Source of the DNA: Clostridium sp. CAG:354_28_25
GTDB taxonomy: Bacteria; Bacillota; Clostridia; TANB77; CAG-508
Length of the DNA stretch: 64,000 bases
Direction: 5' to 3'
NCBI GenBank assembly: GCA_001915925.1
Contig: MNRL01000019.1
Span: forward strand, 12,509-76,508
Shown: positions 32,814 to 40,478 of the stretch, piece after piece
Numbering within the stretch: the first letter of the stretch is position 1
Layout of the letters: each line of letters starts with the position of its first letter
Made by a program: the position numbers and the translations under genes
Notes under the pieces: model-generated
What the model was told of the DNA's origin: nothing
Databases searched by the model: none
Seen by the model: the letters and a program-made list of their open reading frames with translations, nothing else

Positions 32814-33505
32814 AGTTTGGCTTCTAATTTTTTTATAGCTTTAGTTTCTATTCTTGAAACATATGACCTAGAAATGCCTAAATCTTTTGCGATTTCATTT
32901 TGAGTTTCTGGTTTATGACCATTAAGTCCGAATCTTCTTATAAGTATTTCTTTTTCTCTATCTTTTAATATTTTATCTATATTTGTATAAAGTTTTTCTT
33001 TTTTTAAACCTAAATCTACTTCATCTTCTATGCTCTTAATATCAGCCTCTAAGACTTCTTGCAATGTTACAACATTATCATCTTTATCTTTACCAATTGG
33101 ATCACTTAGTTTTACTTCTGCTTGAAGTTTTTTAGAAGAACGTAAGAACATTAATATTTCGTTATCTATGCATTTGGCAATGTATGTAGAAAGTTTTACA
33201 CCTTTATCGTGTTTAAAACTATTTATCCCTTTTATAAGACCAATAGTGCCTATAGAAATTAAATCATCTTGCTCTATGTTAGAGGTAGAATATTTTTTTG
33301 CTACATGAGCTACTAAACGCAGGTTTTTTTCTATTAAAATATTTCTGGCTTCAGTATCACCAGCTTTAAATTTATCTAAATAATATATTTCTTCTGATGG
33401 TGAAAGAGGTTCTGGAAACAAACTAGAACTTTGAATATATCCAACAACAAAAACGGCAGAACTTAAAAAAGAAATAAATCCAGCCAACGAAATAGTAGAG
33501 AACAT
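32801..33505 (-). CDS. sigK: late mother-cell sporulation sigma factor K
   Basis: SigK directs late mother-cell transcription and is made as an inactive pro-protein. The 234-residue protein starts with a hydrophobic pro-sequence (MFSTISLAGFISFLSSAVFV) followed by SSLFPEPLSPSEE, then the region 2 core DDLISIGTIGLIKGINSFKH and region 4 with DREKEILIRRFGLNG and EIAKDLGISRSYVSRIE. The reading frame is continuous, with no skin-type insertion. The start at 33505 has GGAGG 7 bases upstream; a longer in-frame start lacks one. Confidence 0.95.
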   Translation of the reverse strand: MFSTISLAGFISFLSSAVFVVGYIQSSSLFPEPLSPSEEIYYLDKFKAGDTEARNILIEKNLRLVAHVAKKYSTSNIEQDDLISIGTIGLIKGINSFKHDKGVKLSTYIAKCIDNEILMFLRSSKKLQAEVKLSDPIGKDKDDNVVTLQEVLEADIKSIEDEVDLGLKKEKLYTNIDKILKDREKEILIRRFGLNGHKPETQNEIAKDLGISRSYVSRIETKAIKKLEAKLKKD

Positions 33506-33730
33506 ACATATACCTCCATAAAAATCACTATATGAAAAGTATATGTTTAAAAACGATTTTTGTGCCTGGACCATTGAAATTTAAATATATACACATAATT
33601 ACAATAATTTTATCATAAAATTTAAAAAAGTACAAATACTAGAATTATATAAACAAATTAAAATTAATAACTTTAACAAAGCATTCATAAGATAAAACAG
33701 AAAAAACACAAAAATTGCACAAAAAAGATA

Positions 33731-33759
33731 TTGAAAACAAATTAAGAATGTGTTAAGAT
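33731..33759 (+). promoter_or_regulatory. sigma-A promoter of the 6S RNA gene
   Basis: TTGAAA (33731-33736), a 17-base spacer and TAAGAT (33754-33759) preceded by TGT (extended -10). Transcription would begin near 33766. Confidence 0.7.
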
Positions 33760-33765
33760 ACTATT

Positions 33766-33989
33766 AAATTAAATAAACGACAAACAAAAACTTCCCTGCA
33801 TAGTGCGTGTAGACTGGAATTTTAGAACCAACAAATTTTATAAGGGAGTCCGCCTTTAAATGTGGCGTGCAAGCTTACACTTCTATTTAGTAGTAAGAAG
33901 CCCACAAGCATTTAACAAGACACCCACCTACGCGAGTAGGCTCTTAAAATTTCTAAACTTCTTACGGCTAAGGCGGGGTAAGTTTTTTT
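33766..33989 (+). ncRNA. ssrS: 6S RNA (SsrS)
   Basis: This 470-base stretch between sigK and prmC has no reading frame but folds as one long rod, as 6S RNA does. AAAAACTT (33786-33793) pairs with AAGTTTTT (33980-33987) and the pairing continues inward in steps (CCC/GGG, GC/GC, TAG/CTA). A second helix joins 33816-33826 to 33942-33953. A GNRA-capped hairpin CCTAC-GCGA-GTAGG (33927-33940) sits on the 3' side of the central bubble, as in known 6S RNAs. The 3' end is a T tract. 6S RNA mimics an open promoter and binds sigma-A RNA polymerase. The assignment rests on fold and position, not on an Rfam search. Confidence 0.72.
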
Positions 33990-34038
33990 ATGTATATAAC
34001 AACTATGGTAGTGCAAAGCGCGAAGAAATTGTGTAGAT

Positions 34039-34057
34039 GTGGCAAAGCCACTTTTCT
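34039..34057 (+). terminator. small hairpin before prmC
   Basis: GTGGC (34039-34043) and GCCAC (34047-34051) with an AAA loop, then TTTTCTT. It may be a second stop for 6S RNA transcripts. Confidence 0.5.
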
Positions 34058-34086
34058 TATGTATATAAAAAATGGAAGGATTATTT

Positions 34087-34923
34087 ATGACGATAAACGA
34101 AATAGTAAAAAAAGGAATAATTAATTTAAAAGAAAAAAATATAGAAGAACCGCTATTAAAAATGAGGATTTTGGTAGCCTCAGTTTTAAATAAACCGAAA
34201 GAATATGTTATGGCTCATTGTGAAGATGAATTAGACGAAATTCATAAAAAAAAGATATTAGATGGAATTGAACAGTTGAGAAATTATATTCCAATACAAT
34301 ATATAACCAATAATCAAGAATTTATGAAATTAAACTTTTTTGTTAATCAAAATGTACTAATTCCAAGAAGCGATACAGAAATTTTAGTAGAAGAAGTTAT
34401 AAATACATATAAAAATGAACATGTAAAAATATTAGATATGTGTACAGGAAGTGGCTGTATTGCAATTTCTTTAAAAAAATATATGCAAAATTCAGAAGTT
34501 TATGGTATAGATATAAGTAAGGAAGCATTAAAAGTTGCACAAATAAATGCACAGAGTAATAATGTTGATGTGAAATTTAAATGTTCAGATATGTTTGCAG
34601 ATATACAAGATAAAGATTTTGATGTAATTGTATCAAATCCACCATACATAAAAACACAAGTTATTAACACACTAGATAAAGAGGTAAAAAATGAACCAAT
34701 TATAGCGTTAGACGGTGGAGAAGATGGCTTATATTTTTATAAAAAAATTATCAATGAAGCATTTAATTTTTTAGCTGATAATGGTATGATTTTTTTAGAG
34801 ATTGGATATGACCAAAAAGAAGAGCTTACTAAATTAATAAAAGCAGATAAAAGATATGAACTTGTAAAAACTAAAAAAGATTTAGGAGATAATGATAGAA
34901 TAGTAGTTGTAAAGAAGGTGTAA
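34087..34923 (+). CDS. prmC: release factor glutamine methyltransferase PrmC
   Basis: PrmC methylates the GGQ glutamine of peptide release factors. The 278-residue protein has an N-terminal helical domain, IPIQYITNNQEFMKLNFFV with IPRSDTE, the SAM loop LDMCTGSGCIAISL and the catalytic NPPY (VSNPPYIKT). The ATG at 34087 follows GGAAGGA by 8 bases; an earlier in-frame ATG at 34072 has no ribosome site. It is 2 bases from whiA. Confidence 0.95.
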   Translation: MTINEIVKKGIINLKEKNIEEPLLKMRILVASVLNKPKEYVMAHCEDELDEIHKKKILDGIEQLRNYIPIQYITNNQEFMKLNFFVNQNVLIPRSDTEILVEEVINTYKNEHVKILDMCTGSGCIAISLKKYMQNSEVYGIDISKEALKVAQINAQSNNVDVKFKCSDMFADIQDKDFDVIVSNPPYIKTQVINTLDKEVKNEPIIALDGGEDGLYFYKKIINEAFNFLADNGMIFLEIGYDQKEELTKLIKADKRYELVKTKKDLGDNDRIVVVKKV

Positions 34924-34925
34924 AA

Positions 34926-35795
34926 ATGTCTTTCTCATCTGAAATAAAAGAAGAATTGAGTAAACTGAATAATTTAAAGGATAAGCAAGCTGTTTATTAT
35001 GAATTAGTTGGTTATTTAATAACTAAAAATACAAAAGTAGAAAAAAAGGTAAAGTTTTCTACAGAAAACGAATTTAATATTAATAGATTTAATAAACTCC
35101 TAAATAATATGGGGATAAAATATAAAATAGAAATGCAAGGAAATTTCTATGTAATTACATTTAGTAAACCAGAAAATTTAATTAATTGTTCTTTTAAGTC
35201 AAATTATGTAGCTTTTAATAAAACAGATGAAATGGAAGACAAAGATATAAGAGCTTTACTTAGGGGAGCCTTTATGGGTTCTGGTTTGGTAAGTGAGCCA
35301 AGTAGTACATATCATTTAGAAATTAATTTTAGTAATTTAGAGAATCTTTTAATTATAAGAGATTTTATGAAGAAATATAATATAACAGCAAAAACACTTA
35401 ATAGAAATGGGAGTATTGCACTGTATATAAAAGAGGGGGAAGATATATCCAATTTTTTAGCTTGTATTGGTGCAAGTGGTGCAATGCTTAAATTTGAAGA
35501 GATAAGAGTAATAAAAGAAGCTAGAAATAATGTAAACAGAATGGTAAATTGTGAAGTGGCTAATTTAAATAAGACAGTTAATGCGGCTACTAAACAGATA
35601 GAAGCAATCAAGAAATTAAAAGCTAGTAAAAAATTTACAAATTTATCTGATGAATTAAAGGAGATTGCAGAACTCAGGTTAAAAAATCCAGATGCTAGCT
35701 TAATAGAATTAGGGAATATGCTAAAAATGCCAGTAGGAAAATCTGGAGTAAATTATAGATTGAACAAATTAATAAAAATAGCAAAGGAAATATAA
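34926..35795 (+). CDS. whiA: DNA-binding protein WhiA
   Basis: WhiA is a conserved Gram-positive regulator linked to cell division and, in some groups, sporulation. The 289-residue protein starts MSFSSEIKEELSKLNNLKDK, the family opening, with a LAGLIDADG-like middle domain (LLRGAFMGSGLVSEPSSTYH) and a C-terminal helix-turn-helix (ASLIELGNMLKMPVGKSGVN). It is coupled to prmC and hemW; the more common neighbour yvcK is instead at 48.6 kb. Confidence 0.96.
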   Translation: MSFSSEIKEELSKLNNLKDKQAVYYELVGYLITKNTKVEKKVKFSTENEFNINRFNKLLNNMGIKYKIEMQGNFYVITFSKPENLINCSFKSNYVAFNKTDEMEDKDIRALLRGAFMGSGLVSEPSSTYHLEINFSNLENLLIIRDFMKKYNITAKTLNRNGSIALYIKEGEDISNFLACIGASGAMLKFEEIRVIKEARNNVNRMVNCEVANLNKTVNAATKQIEAIKKLKASKKFTNLSDELKEIAELRLKNPDASLIELGNMLKMPVGKSGVNYRLNKLIKIAKEI

Positions 35796-35796
35796 G

Positions 35797-36915
35797 ATGG
35801 AAAATATAGGTATATATGTACATATACCTTTTTGTATGCGCAAATGTTATTATTGTGATTTTTGCTCATATCCAGGGAAATTGGAAAAACAAGAAGATTA
35901 TGTACAAGCACTAAAAGAAGAAATAAAAGAAAGAAGCAAAAGAGTAAAAAATTATGTAGATACAATATATATCGGTGGTGGAACACCATCAATTATAGAT
36001 GCGTCATATATAGCAGAAATTTTAAATTGTATAAGGGATAATTATAAGGTAAAAAAGAATGCAGAAATAACAATCGAGGTAAACCCAGGTACTGTAACAG
36101 AAAACAAGTTACTATTATATAGGGAAGCAGGAATAAATAGATTAAGTATAGGATTACAATCTACTAAAGATAAGTTATTAGAAGAAATAGGAAGAATACA
36201 TAAATATGAAGATTTTTTAAATACATATAAACTAGCCAAAGAAATCGGATTTAAAAATATTAATGTGGATTTAATGATTGGACTTCCTGAGCAAACTTTG
36301 CAAGATGTTGAAGATAGCCTTATAGACATTATTACTTTAAATCCAAAACATATTTCTGTATATTCATTAATTTTAGAAGAAAATACGAAATTAGAGGTTT
36401 TAGTTAATTTGGGAAAAATTGATTTACCAACTGATGAAGTAGAAAGAGAAATGTATTGGAAAGTTAAAGATGTTTTGGAAGCTAATGGTTATGAACATTA
36501 TGAAATCTCTAATTTTGCCAAAAAAGGATATAAATCTAAACATAATTATAATTGCTGGAAACAACATAATTACCTTGGTTTCGGTGTAGCAGCACATTCT
36601 TATTATAATAATATAAGATATTCTAATACAAATAGTTTAGAAGAATATTTGCAAAATCCAGAGAACAAAAAGATAGAAGAAACACAAGAAATAGAAGATG
36701 CTAAAAAAGAATATATGATGTTAGGCTTAAGAACTATAGAAGGTGTGAGTATATCAGAATTTAAACAAAAATATGTAGACAACCCATTGTATCTATTTAA
36801 AAATGAGCTTAATAAACTTACAGAAGAAGGCTTAGTAGAGATTGATTTAGATAATATAAAACTTACAAATAAAGGATTAGACTTAGCAAATTTAGTTTGG
36901 GAAGAATTCGTATAA
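35797..36915 (+). CDS. hemW: radical SAM haem chaperone HemW
   Basis: HemW resembles oxygen-independent coproporphyrinogen oxidase and delivers haem to respiratory proteins. The 372-residue protein has the radical-SAM motif CMRKCYYC near residue 12, plus IYIGGGTPSII, EVNPGT and IGLQS, and the C-terminal HemW domain (EYMMLGLRTIEGVS). Its start is 2 bases after whiA. No haem pathway gene is nearby. Confidence 0.93.
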   Translation: MENIGIYVHIPFCMRKCYYCDFCSYPGKLEKQEDYVQALKEEIKERSKRVKNYVDTIYIGGGTPSIIDASYIAEILNCIRDNYKVKKNAEITIEVNPGTVTENKLLLYREAGINRLSIGLQSTKDKLLEEIGRIHKYEDFLNTYKLAKEIGFKNINVDLMIGLPEQTLQDVEDSLIDIITLNPKHISVYSLILEENTKLEVLVNLGKIDLPTDEVEREMYWKVKDVLEANGYEHYEISNFAKKGYKSKHNYNCWKQHNYLGFGVAAHSYYNNIRYSNTNSLEEYLQNPENKKIEETQEIEDAKKEYMMLGLRTIEGVSISEFKQKYVDNPLYLFKNELNKLTEEGLVEIDLDNIKLTNKGLDLANLVWEEFV

Positions 36916-36940
36916 TTGGTATAAATGTAGCTTTACATAA

Positions 36941-36969
36941 TTGAAAAAAGACAGAAAAAATGATAAAAT
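36941..36969 (+). promoter_or_regulatory. sigma-A promoter of the lipase gene
   Basis: TTGAAA (36941-36946), a 17-base spacer and TAAAAT (36964-36969) preceded by TGA. Confidence 0.65.
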
Positions 36970-37053
36970 AAACTAAATTAGTTTGTTTAGCTAGAACAAT
37001 TAATCTGGCAGATAAATTAATTAGTCAAATGGTTATATAGGAGGAAAACATCA

Positions 37054-37986
37054 ATGAAGAGGTATGAATTTTACTACCAATCAGCAGACAAAAAAACAAA
37101 TATCCATGCTGTAAGGTGGATGCCTGAGGGGAAGCCTGTGGGAATTATACAAATTGCCCATGGTGTTACAGAGTACATCTTGCGATATGAAGATTTTGCA
37201 AGATATTTAACAGACAAAGGATTCATTGTAACAGGTAATGACCATTTAGGTCATGGAAAGTCCATTGCTGATGGGGCTAAACCGATGTATTTTGGACCAA
37301 AAGGATCATGGAAGTGGGTCGTTGAGGATATCAAGATGCTTAAAAACATTACTGTGGAAAGGTATCCGGACTTACCATATGTTATGCTAGGTTTCTCATT
37401 GGGTTCATTTGTAGTAAGAACCTATCTGATTAATCATCCAGGAGATTTGGATGTTGCTATACTAATGGGAACAGGTCAGATGCCTCCAGTGGCAATCAAG
37501 ATTGCAAAACTTGTAGCAAATATGGAGGCAAAAAAGGCTGGAGAAGATAACTCAACTCCGACCATCCATAATTTGACCTTTGGAACATACAACAAAATCT
37601 TTGCTCCGAACAGAACGGAGTATGATTGGTTGTGTAGCAATGAAGAAGCCTTGGATGAGTACATAGCAGATCCTCAAAGAGGAGGAGATTTCTCTGCAGG
37701 CCTTTTTAGAGAATTACTTGACGGTATGCTTTATTCCTCACATGAGAAAAATGTGTGGAATATGGATAAAAGTTTGCCTATATTACTTATTTCCGGTGAA
37801 ATGGACCCTGTAGGGGACTGCGGAAAAGGTGTACAGGCGACAGAAAAGGTGATGCGCAAAGCCGGAGTCAAGGATATTGAAGTGAAGATGTATCCTGGAT
37901 TAAGACACGACATTTTGCATGAGGCGATAAAAGAGCAGGTGTATGCCGATGTGTACAACTGGGTAACCAAGAAACTGAACAAATAA
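37054..37986 (+). CDS. alpha/beta hydrolase, lysophospholipase/monoacylglycerol lipase type
   Basis: The 310-residue protein has the serine-hydrolase triad region: nucleophile elbow GFSLGS (Ser near residue 116), aspartate in SGEMDPVGD and histidine in GLRHDILHE. The cap-less front half includes QIAHGVTEYILRYEDFARYL and GNDHLGHGKS, typical of lysophospholipase (Hydrolase_4) proteins. It is likely cytoplasmic, acting on lysophospholipids or monoglycerides. GC content rises toward the 3' end (about 53% by hand count at 37801-37860), and CCG and GGC codons appear, so recent acquisition is likely. Confidence 0.9.
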   Translation: MKRYEFYYQSADKKTNIHAVRWMPEGKPVGIIQIAHGVTEYILRYEDFARYLTDKGFIVTGNDHLGHGKSIADGAKPMYFGPKGSWKWVVEDIKMLKNITVERYPDLPYVMLGFSLGSFVVRTYLINHPGDLDVAILMGTGQMPPVAIKIAKLVANMEAKKAGEDNSTPTIHNLTFGTYNKIFAPNRTEYDWLCSNEEALDEYIADPQRGGDFSAGLFRELLDGMLYSSHEKNVWNMDKSLPILLISGEMDPVGDCGKGVQATEKVMRKAGVKDIEVKMYPGLRHDILHEAIKEQVYADVYNWVTKKLNK

Positions 37987-38004
37987 AACCATTTGACAGT
38001 GTAA

Positions 38005-38027
38005 GGGGGCAATGCCCCCGTTTTTTT
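38005..38027 (+). terminator. terminator after the lipase gene
   Basis: GGGGGC (38005-38010) pairs with GCCCCC (38014-38019), followed by seven T residues. It is GC-rich, unlike the AT-rich terminators elsewhere in the window. Confidence 0.93.
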
Positions 38028-38053
38028 GTTTTCACAAAAAATTCACAAAGAAA

Positions 38054-38084
38054 TTTTAGCAAAAGGTATTGACATTTGCTAAAA
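38054..38084 (+). promoter_or_regulatory. second, degenerate CIRCE-like operator upstream of hrcA
   Basis: TTAGCA (38056-38061) and TGCTAA (38077-38082) are separated by exactly 15 bases, the same geometry as the CIRCE at 38109-38135. The palindrome extends outward (AATTTTAGCAAA / TTTGCTAAAATT) and spans the -35 box. The CTC/GAG inner triplets of CIRCE are absent. Confidence 0.5.
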
Positions 38085-38097
38085 TTGAATATAATAT
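38069..38097 (+). promoter_or_regulatory. sigma-A promoter of the hrcA operon
   Basis: TTGACA (38069-38074) with a -10 region in TATAATAT (38090-38097); the best spacing (17) gives TAATAT at 38092-38097. It is followed by CIRCE. Confidence 0.7.
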
Positions 38098-38108
38098 ATT
38101 TAAAGAAT

Positions 38109-38135
38109 TTAGCAATCAGACACAAAGAGTGCTAA
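38109..38135 (+). promoter_or_regulatory. CIRCE operator
   Basis: TTAGCAATC-N9-GAGTGCTAA matches the CIRCE consensus TTAGCACTC-N9-GAGTGCTAA with one mismatch. It lies between the promoter and hrcA and is the binding site of the HrcA repressor, so the operon is predicted to be self-repressed and heat-induced. Confidence 0.93.
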
Positions 38136-38148
38136 AGAGGTGAAAATA

Positions 38149-39189
38149 TTGAGAAAGAAAGATTTAGACGAAAGAAAAAAGAAAGTATTACAAGCAATAG
38201 TAGAAGAATATATTAATACAGCAGAACCTGTAAGCTCTGGAAGTATAACAAAAGGCCATGGACTAGATTATAGTAGTGCAACAATAAGAAATGATATGGC
38301 ACAATTAGAAAGTATAGGTTTTTTAGATAAACCACATACTTCAGCAGGAAGAGTGCCATCTGCAGAGGGTTATAGGTATTACGTTAATGAACTATTAAAA
38401 GAAGATAATTTAACGTTGGAAGAAATTAAATATATTCAGAATAAATTAAAAATTAAAGTTAATGAAATAGAAGACCTAACTAAAGTTGCAACAACTACTT
38501 TATCAGAGATAACACATTATACAACAGTTGCAGTTGGTCCAAAAGCAGACAAACAAATTATAGAAGAAATTAAATTTGTTTCTTTAGGACAAAGAATGTT
38601 GATGGTTGTAATTGTAACAGATACTGGATTGGTAAAAGAAACTATTATCAAATTTGACGAAGATATAACAGAAAGCCAAGTAGATACTTTAAATAATTTA
38701 TTTAATACAAGATTAAGAGGAAAACCTTTATCTAAAATAGACAAGCCAATGGCAGAATATATTTTCTCAGAAGTTCATTATAGTATAGGAATTATGAAGG
38801 CTATTATAGAGCAAATAAATAGGATAGTAGAAGAAGAAAATAACAATATATTTTTGGAAGGTGCGAAAAAATCTTTTGACTTACCAGAATTTAAAAGTAT
38901 GAAGGTAGCAAAGAATTTTGTCAATTTACTAGATGCTAAAGATGAAATGGTAGAAATATTTAATTCTGGAGATGCAGAAGATATTAATGTATTTATTGGT
39001 GATGACGATGAAAATAGTAATCTAAAAGATTTTAGTATTATAACTTTTAAACATACTATTGGAGATAAAGACCTAGGAACAATAGGAATAATAGGACCAA
39101 AAAGAATGGATTATGCAAAGGTTATATCTGTAATGAAATATATAAGTAAAAAATTAAATGAAGATAATAATAAGAAAGAAGGTATGTAA
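38149..39189 (+). CDS. hrcA: heat-inducible transcription repressor HrcA
   Basis: HrcA binds CIRCE and represses chaperone operons; its folding depends on GroEL. The 346-residue protein has an N-terminal winged helix (DERKKKVLQAIVEEYINTAE, GLDYSSATIRNDMAQLESIG, HTSAGRVPSAEGYRYYVNEL) and the C-terminal GAF-like domain (DLGTIGIIGPKRMDYAKVI). The TTG at 38149 is preferred because AGAGGTG lies 6 bases upstream; the GTG at 38140 is part of that site. Confidence 0.95.
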   Translation: MRKKDLDERKKKVLQAIVEEYINTAEPVSSGSITKGHGLDYSSATIRNDMAQLESIGFLDKPHTSAGRVPSAEGYRYYVNELLKEDNLTLEEIKYIQNKLKIKVNEIEDLTKVATTTLSEITHYTTVAVGPKADKQIIEEIKFVSLGQRMLMVVIVTDTGLVKETIIKFDEDITESQVDTLNNLFNTRLRGKPLSKIDKPMAEYIFSEVHYSIGIMKAIIEQINRIVEEENNNIFLEGAKKSFDLPEFKSMKVAKNFVNLLDAKDEMVEIFNSGDAEDINVFIGDDDENSNLKDFSIITFKHTIGDKDLGTIGIIGPKRMDYAKVISVMKYISKKLNEDNNKKEGM

Positions 39190-39190
39190 A

Positions 39191-39694
39191 TTGGCAGAAA
39201 AAAAAGAAAATAAAAAGGAACCAGAAGTAATAAAAGCAGATGAAATGGTAAAAAAAGAAGAGCTAGTAAAAAAAGAGCAAGAATATGATGAATTAATGGA
39301 CAGATATAAAAGGGTACTAGCAGAATTTGAAAATTATAAAAAAAGAAGTGCAAAAGAAAGAGACCAATTATATAACTCTATTATGGGAGATATAATGACT
39401 GGAATTTTACCAGTATTAGATAATTTAGAAAAAGCAGTACAAGTAGAAACAAAAGATACTGGATATAAGCAAGGTGTTGAACTTGTATATAAACAATTAC
39501 AAGATTTGCTAAAAGCAAACGGAGTAGAAGAAATAGAAGCAGTAGGAAAAACTTTTGATCCAGAATTACACGAAGCAGTAAGTTCTGTAATTGACGAAAA
39601 CTTAGGTGAAAAAGAAATAAAAGAAGATTACAGAAAAGGATACAAAATCGGAGATAGAGTTATAAGACATTCTATGGTCGTAGTAGCAAACTAA
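39191..39694 (+). CDS. grpE: nucleotide exchange factor GrpE
   Basis: GrpE releases ADP from DnaK. The 167-residue protein has a Lys/Glu-rich N-terminal coiled coil, RYKRVLAEFENYKKRSAKE, PVLDNLEKAV and the C-terminal beta domain (ADVRKGYKIGDRVIR-like: KEDYRKGYKIGDRVIRHSMV). The TTG at 39191 sits 8 bases after AGAAGG and 1 base after the hrcA stop; an in-frame ATG at 39158 lies inside hrcA without a ribosome site. Confidence 0.94.
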   Translation: MAEKKENKKEPEVIKADEMVKKEELVKKEQEYDELMDRYKRVLAEFENYKKRSAKERDQLYNSIMGDIMTGILPVLDNLEKAVQVETKDTGYKQGVELVYKQLQDLLKANGVEEIEAVGKTFDPELHEAVSSVIDENLGEKEIKEDYRKGYKIGDRVIRHSMVVVAN

Positions 39695-39757
39695 GTTAGC
39701 TGTATGAACAAAGTGAGTTACAGATAACTTATGCAATCGAACAAAAGTGAGATTGTA
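39693..39757 (+). repeat. two tandem hairpins with the same loop, between grpE and the CYTH gene
   Basis: AAGTTA-CTGTA pairs with TACAG-TAACTT (39693-39704 with 39719-39730), and TGCAATC pairs with GATTGTA (39732-39738 with 39751-39757). Both loops carry GAACAAA(A)GTGA. A third similar loop, GAACGAAGCAAG, lies at 39799-39810 with a weaker stem. Confidence 0.55.
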
Positions 39758-39839
39758 ATCATTAGAAAAAAAGTGAAACATAGAAATTTTATTTAACCGA
39801 ACGAAGCAAGTTTGTAAACTAATAAAAAGGAAAATAAAT

Positions 39840-40433
39840 ATGAATAAAGAAATAGAAAGAAAATTTGCTGTAAAGTATTTACCAGAAAATTTAAATGTAG
39901 AAAGCATTGTGCATATAAAACAAGCTTTTATATATAGGGATAAGTTAACACTTATAAGAATAAGAGACATAAAGGAAAGTTATCCAAAAGATAAGCAAAT
40001 ATATATTTATACACTAAAAACAAAAGGTGATATTGAATATAATAATAATTATGATGTTGCTAAAAAATATGAAATAGAAAATGAAATTGATAAAGAATTA
40101 TTTGATAAGTTAATCAAAAATAAAATTAGTAACATAATAGAAAAAACAAGAATTAAAATACCAATAGAAAACAACCTAAAAGTTGAAATAGATATATATT
40201 ATGATTATTTAGAAGGATTACTTACAGCAGAAATAGAATTTCCAAACGAAGAATTAGCCAATAAATTCCAAAAACCAGCTTGGCTAGGTAAGGAATTAGG
40301 ATATAAAAAATTATCAAATAGAAAATTAGCAGAAATGACAAAAGATGAATGGCAAAAAGAAGTTACAAAAGAAATGATAGAAAACAATAATATTATAATT
40401 AAACAATTAAAAGATAATTATAATATAAAGTAA
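39840..40433 (+). CDS. CYTH domain protein (triphosphate tunnel metalloenzyme)
   Basis: CYTH proteins hydrolyse inorganic triphosphate or make cAMP or act on ThTP inside a beta-barrel tunnel. The 197-residue protein starts with the signature NKEIERKFAV and shows the alternating charged strands: TLIRIRDI, YIYTLKTKG, KYEIENEI, IEKTRIKI, KVEIDIYYDYLEGLLTAEIEF. Short bacterial members of this type are mostly triphosphatases. It is unusual inside a dnaK operon, between grpE and dnaK. Confidence 0.87.
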   Translation: MNKEIERKFAVKYLPENLNVESIVHIKQAFIYRDKLTLIRIRDIKESYPKDKQIYIYTLKTKGDIEYNNNYDVAKKYEIENEIDKELFDKLIKNKISNIIEKTRIKIPIENNLKVEIDIYYDYLEGLLTAEIEFPNEELANKFQKPAWLGKELGYKKLSNRKLAEMTKDEWQKEVTKEMIENNNIIIKQLKDNYNIK

Positions 40434-40478
40434 GTTATTAAGTTTTAAAATTTATATATTTTTTAGGAGGAATTTAAA

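Noticed and set aside
32801..33505. A skin-type element interrupting sigK
   Set aside because: The sigK frame is continuous across the usual insertion region, with regions 2 and 4 in one protein.
33506..33574. Longer N-terminus of SigK up to 33574
   Set aside because: SigK pro-proteins start with the short hydrophobic pro-sequence at 33505, which has GGAGG at 7 bases; the longer form has no ribosome site.
33786..33989. tmRNA, RNase P RNA or signal recognition particle RNA between sigK and prmC
   Set aside because: The region lacks the tRNA-like ends of tmRNA, the GGAAG-type SRP apical motif and the length of RNase P RNA; a closed rod with a central bubble fits 6S RNA.
37990..38140. Riboswitch upstream of hrcA
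   Set aside because: The palindromes are DNA operators with CIRCE geometry flanking the promoter; one lies upstream of the transcription start.
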